DNA of 64,000 nt from Streptacidiphilus albus JL83 (GTDB taxonomy: Bacteria; Actinomycetota; Actinomycetes; Streptomycetales; Streptomycetaceae): positions 7,202,017 through 7,266,016 of the forward strand of contig NZ_JQML01000001.1 in NCBI RefSeq assembly GCF_000744705.1, given 5' to 3'. A program made the translations under genes and the position numbers. Of the stretch, positions 63,165-64,000 are shown piece by piece; position 1 is the stretch's first letter, and each line of letters starts with the position of its first letter. The notes under the pieces are model-generated. The model searched no databases, was not told the origin of the DNA, and saw nothing but the letters and a program-made list of their open reading frames with translations.

Positions 63165-64000
63165 TCAGGCGGCATAGCGGTACTCGTTGATCGCGCCTCC
63201 GAGTACGCGGGTGCGCAGTAGTCGGCGGTTGTGGATGTTGGTGGCGGGTGGTGTCTGCTGCGAGGTGTCGGGCGGAAGTTGCCTGCGTGATCGGTGGGGC
63301 CTGTGCCGGTTGTAGTGGTCGGCGAACTCGGTGAGGACTTTCGTGGCGTGGGACGCGTTCATGACCAGGACGTGGTCGAGGGCTTCGCGGCGTACGGTTC
63401 CGATCACGCGTTCGCAGTGGGCGTTCATCTTGGGTGCCCGTGGGACGCTGAGGAGGACTTCGGTGTCCTCGGCGGTGAAGACGGCGTCGAAGGAGGCGGT
63501 GTACTTGGTGTCCCGGTCGCGGAGCAGGAACCGGATATGTTTGCCGTGATCGGTCAGCGCGGTGGTGAACTCGCGGGCCTGCTGGACCGCCCACTGCCCG
63601 GTGGGGTGCGCGGTGACGGGGGTGAGGTGCAGGCGCCGGGTGCCGTGTTCCAGGAAGGCCATGGCGTAGAGGCGTTGGCCCAGCGCCGTGTCGATGTGGA
63701 AGAAGTCTGCCGCGACGATGCCTTCGGCCTGGGTGGTCAGGAACTCAGTCCAGCTCGGTCCGTGGCGTCGCGGTGCCGGGTCGATACCGGCTGCATGCAG
63801 GATGTTCCACACCGTGCCCGAGGCCATCGGATGCCCCAGTCGTGCCATCTCGCCCTGGATGCGGCGGTGGCCCCATCGTGGATTCTCGTCGGCCAGGCGC
63901 AGGACCAGCTTCTTCAGGGCCGCGGACGACGGAGGGCGTCCGATGCGAGTGCGGCGCGCGCTGTAGTCCCACTTGCGGGCGATCAGTTTGCGGTGCCAGG
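63165..64000 (-). CDS. Transposase (rve type), 5' end beyond the window
   Basis: The frame stays open to the window edge: the visible part starts WHRKLIARKWDYSARRTRIGRPP, then NPRWGHRRIQGEMARLGHPM, the DDE core GIVAADFFHIDTALGQRLYAMAFLE, LLRDRDTKYTASFDAV and RAPKMNAHCERVIGTVRREALD, and ends GGAINEYRYAA. It belongs to the same general family as the two 365-aa transposases in the island but is clearly diverged. All three acidic residues are present. Confidence 0.85.
   Translation of the reverse strand, partial: WHRKLIARKWDYSARRTRIGRPPSSAALKKLVLRLADENPRWGHRRIQGEMARLGHPMASGTVWNILHAAGIDPAPRRHGPSWTEFLTTQAEGIVAADFFHIDTALGQRLYAMAFLEHGTRRLHLTPVTAHPTGQWAVQQAREFTTALTDHGKHIRFLLRDRDTKYTASFDAVFTAEDTEVLLSVPRAPKMNAHCERVIGTVRREALDHVLVMNASHATKVLTEFADHYNRHRPHRSRRQLPPDTSQQTPPATNIHNRRLLRTRVLGGAINEYRYAA

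Overview
The window is high-GC actinomycete DNA. GTG and TTG starts, GC-rich third positions, the SPFH, DUF5997 and MpaB-type gene families, and an embedded actinomycete integrative and conjugative element (AICE) point to Streptomycetaceae (Streptomyces, Kitasatospora or Streptacidiphilus). The species cannot be told from the sequence.

Bases 1-29,960 look like ordinary chromosome. The standout locus is 2.9-11.3 kb. It holds the whole set of nickel-pincer-nucleotide genes (larC, larB-larE) and a LarA-type hydroxyacid racemase/epimerase, a LacI-type regulator, and uronate isomerase (uxaC) translationally coupled to a fructuronate/tagaturonate reductase (uxuB). No mannonate dehydratase is present. 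I propose a nickel-dependent uronate pathway: glucuronate to fructuronate to D-mannonate to D-gluconate, with the LarA homologue doing the last 2-epimerisation. LacI-like operators lie in both divergent promoter regions. Further right are a fasciclin and molybdopterin-oxidoreductase pair, then a beta-oxidation set (hbd with an OB-fold partner, and etfBA) that shares a GGCACTGAGTGCC operator. Next come SPFH plus ribbon-helix-helix, DUF5997 beside a LysR-like binding domain, a K+ channel, an aldo/keto reductase with its TetR regulator and two matching operators, an MpaB-type oxygenase, a small secreted protein and an MFS exporter.

At 29,887-29,960 lies tRNA-Pro(GGG). Its last 42 bases plus CAG (45 bp) recur exactly at 62,785-62,829, so about 32.9 kb between them is an integrated island. 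Its left half (30-46.3 kb) carries an IS, two cell-wall enzymes (a D,D-carboxypeptidase and a LysM-L,D-transpeptidase), a 1665-aa secreted SGNH/LamG protein and, divergently, a 2285-aa Rhs polymorphic toxin with a HINT domain, a putative ADP-ribosyltransferase tip and a likely immunity gene.

A compact pSAM2-like AICE occupies 46.4-56.75 kb: tyrosine integrase, excisionase, rolling-circle-type Rep, FtsK-like Tra, SCO3933-like protein, GntR regulator, and an XRE/TPR regulator split by an IS1182-family element with a 6-bp target duplication. It is followed by an orphan Rhs tip (second toxin plus immunity), then a pile of nested IS remnants (57.7-61.1 kb) including a second, nearly identical copy of the left IS. 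A DUF234-type ATPase sits next to the right att site. Another transposase of the same type runs off the right edge.
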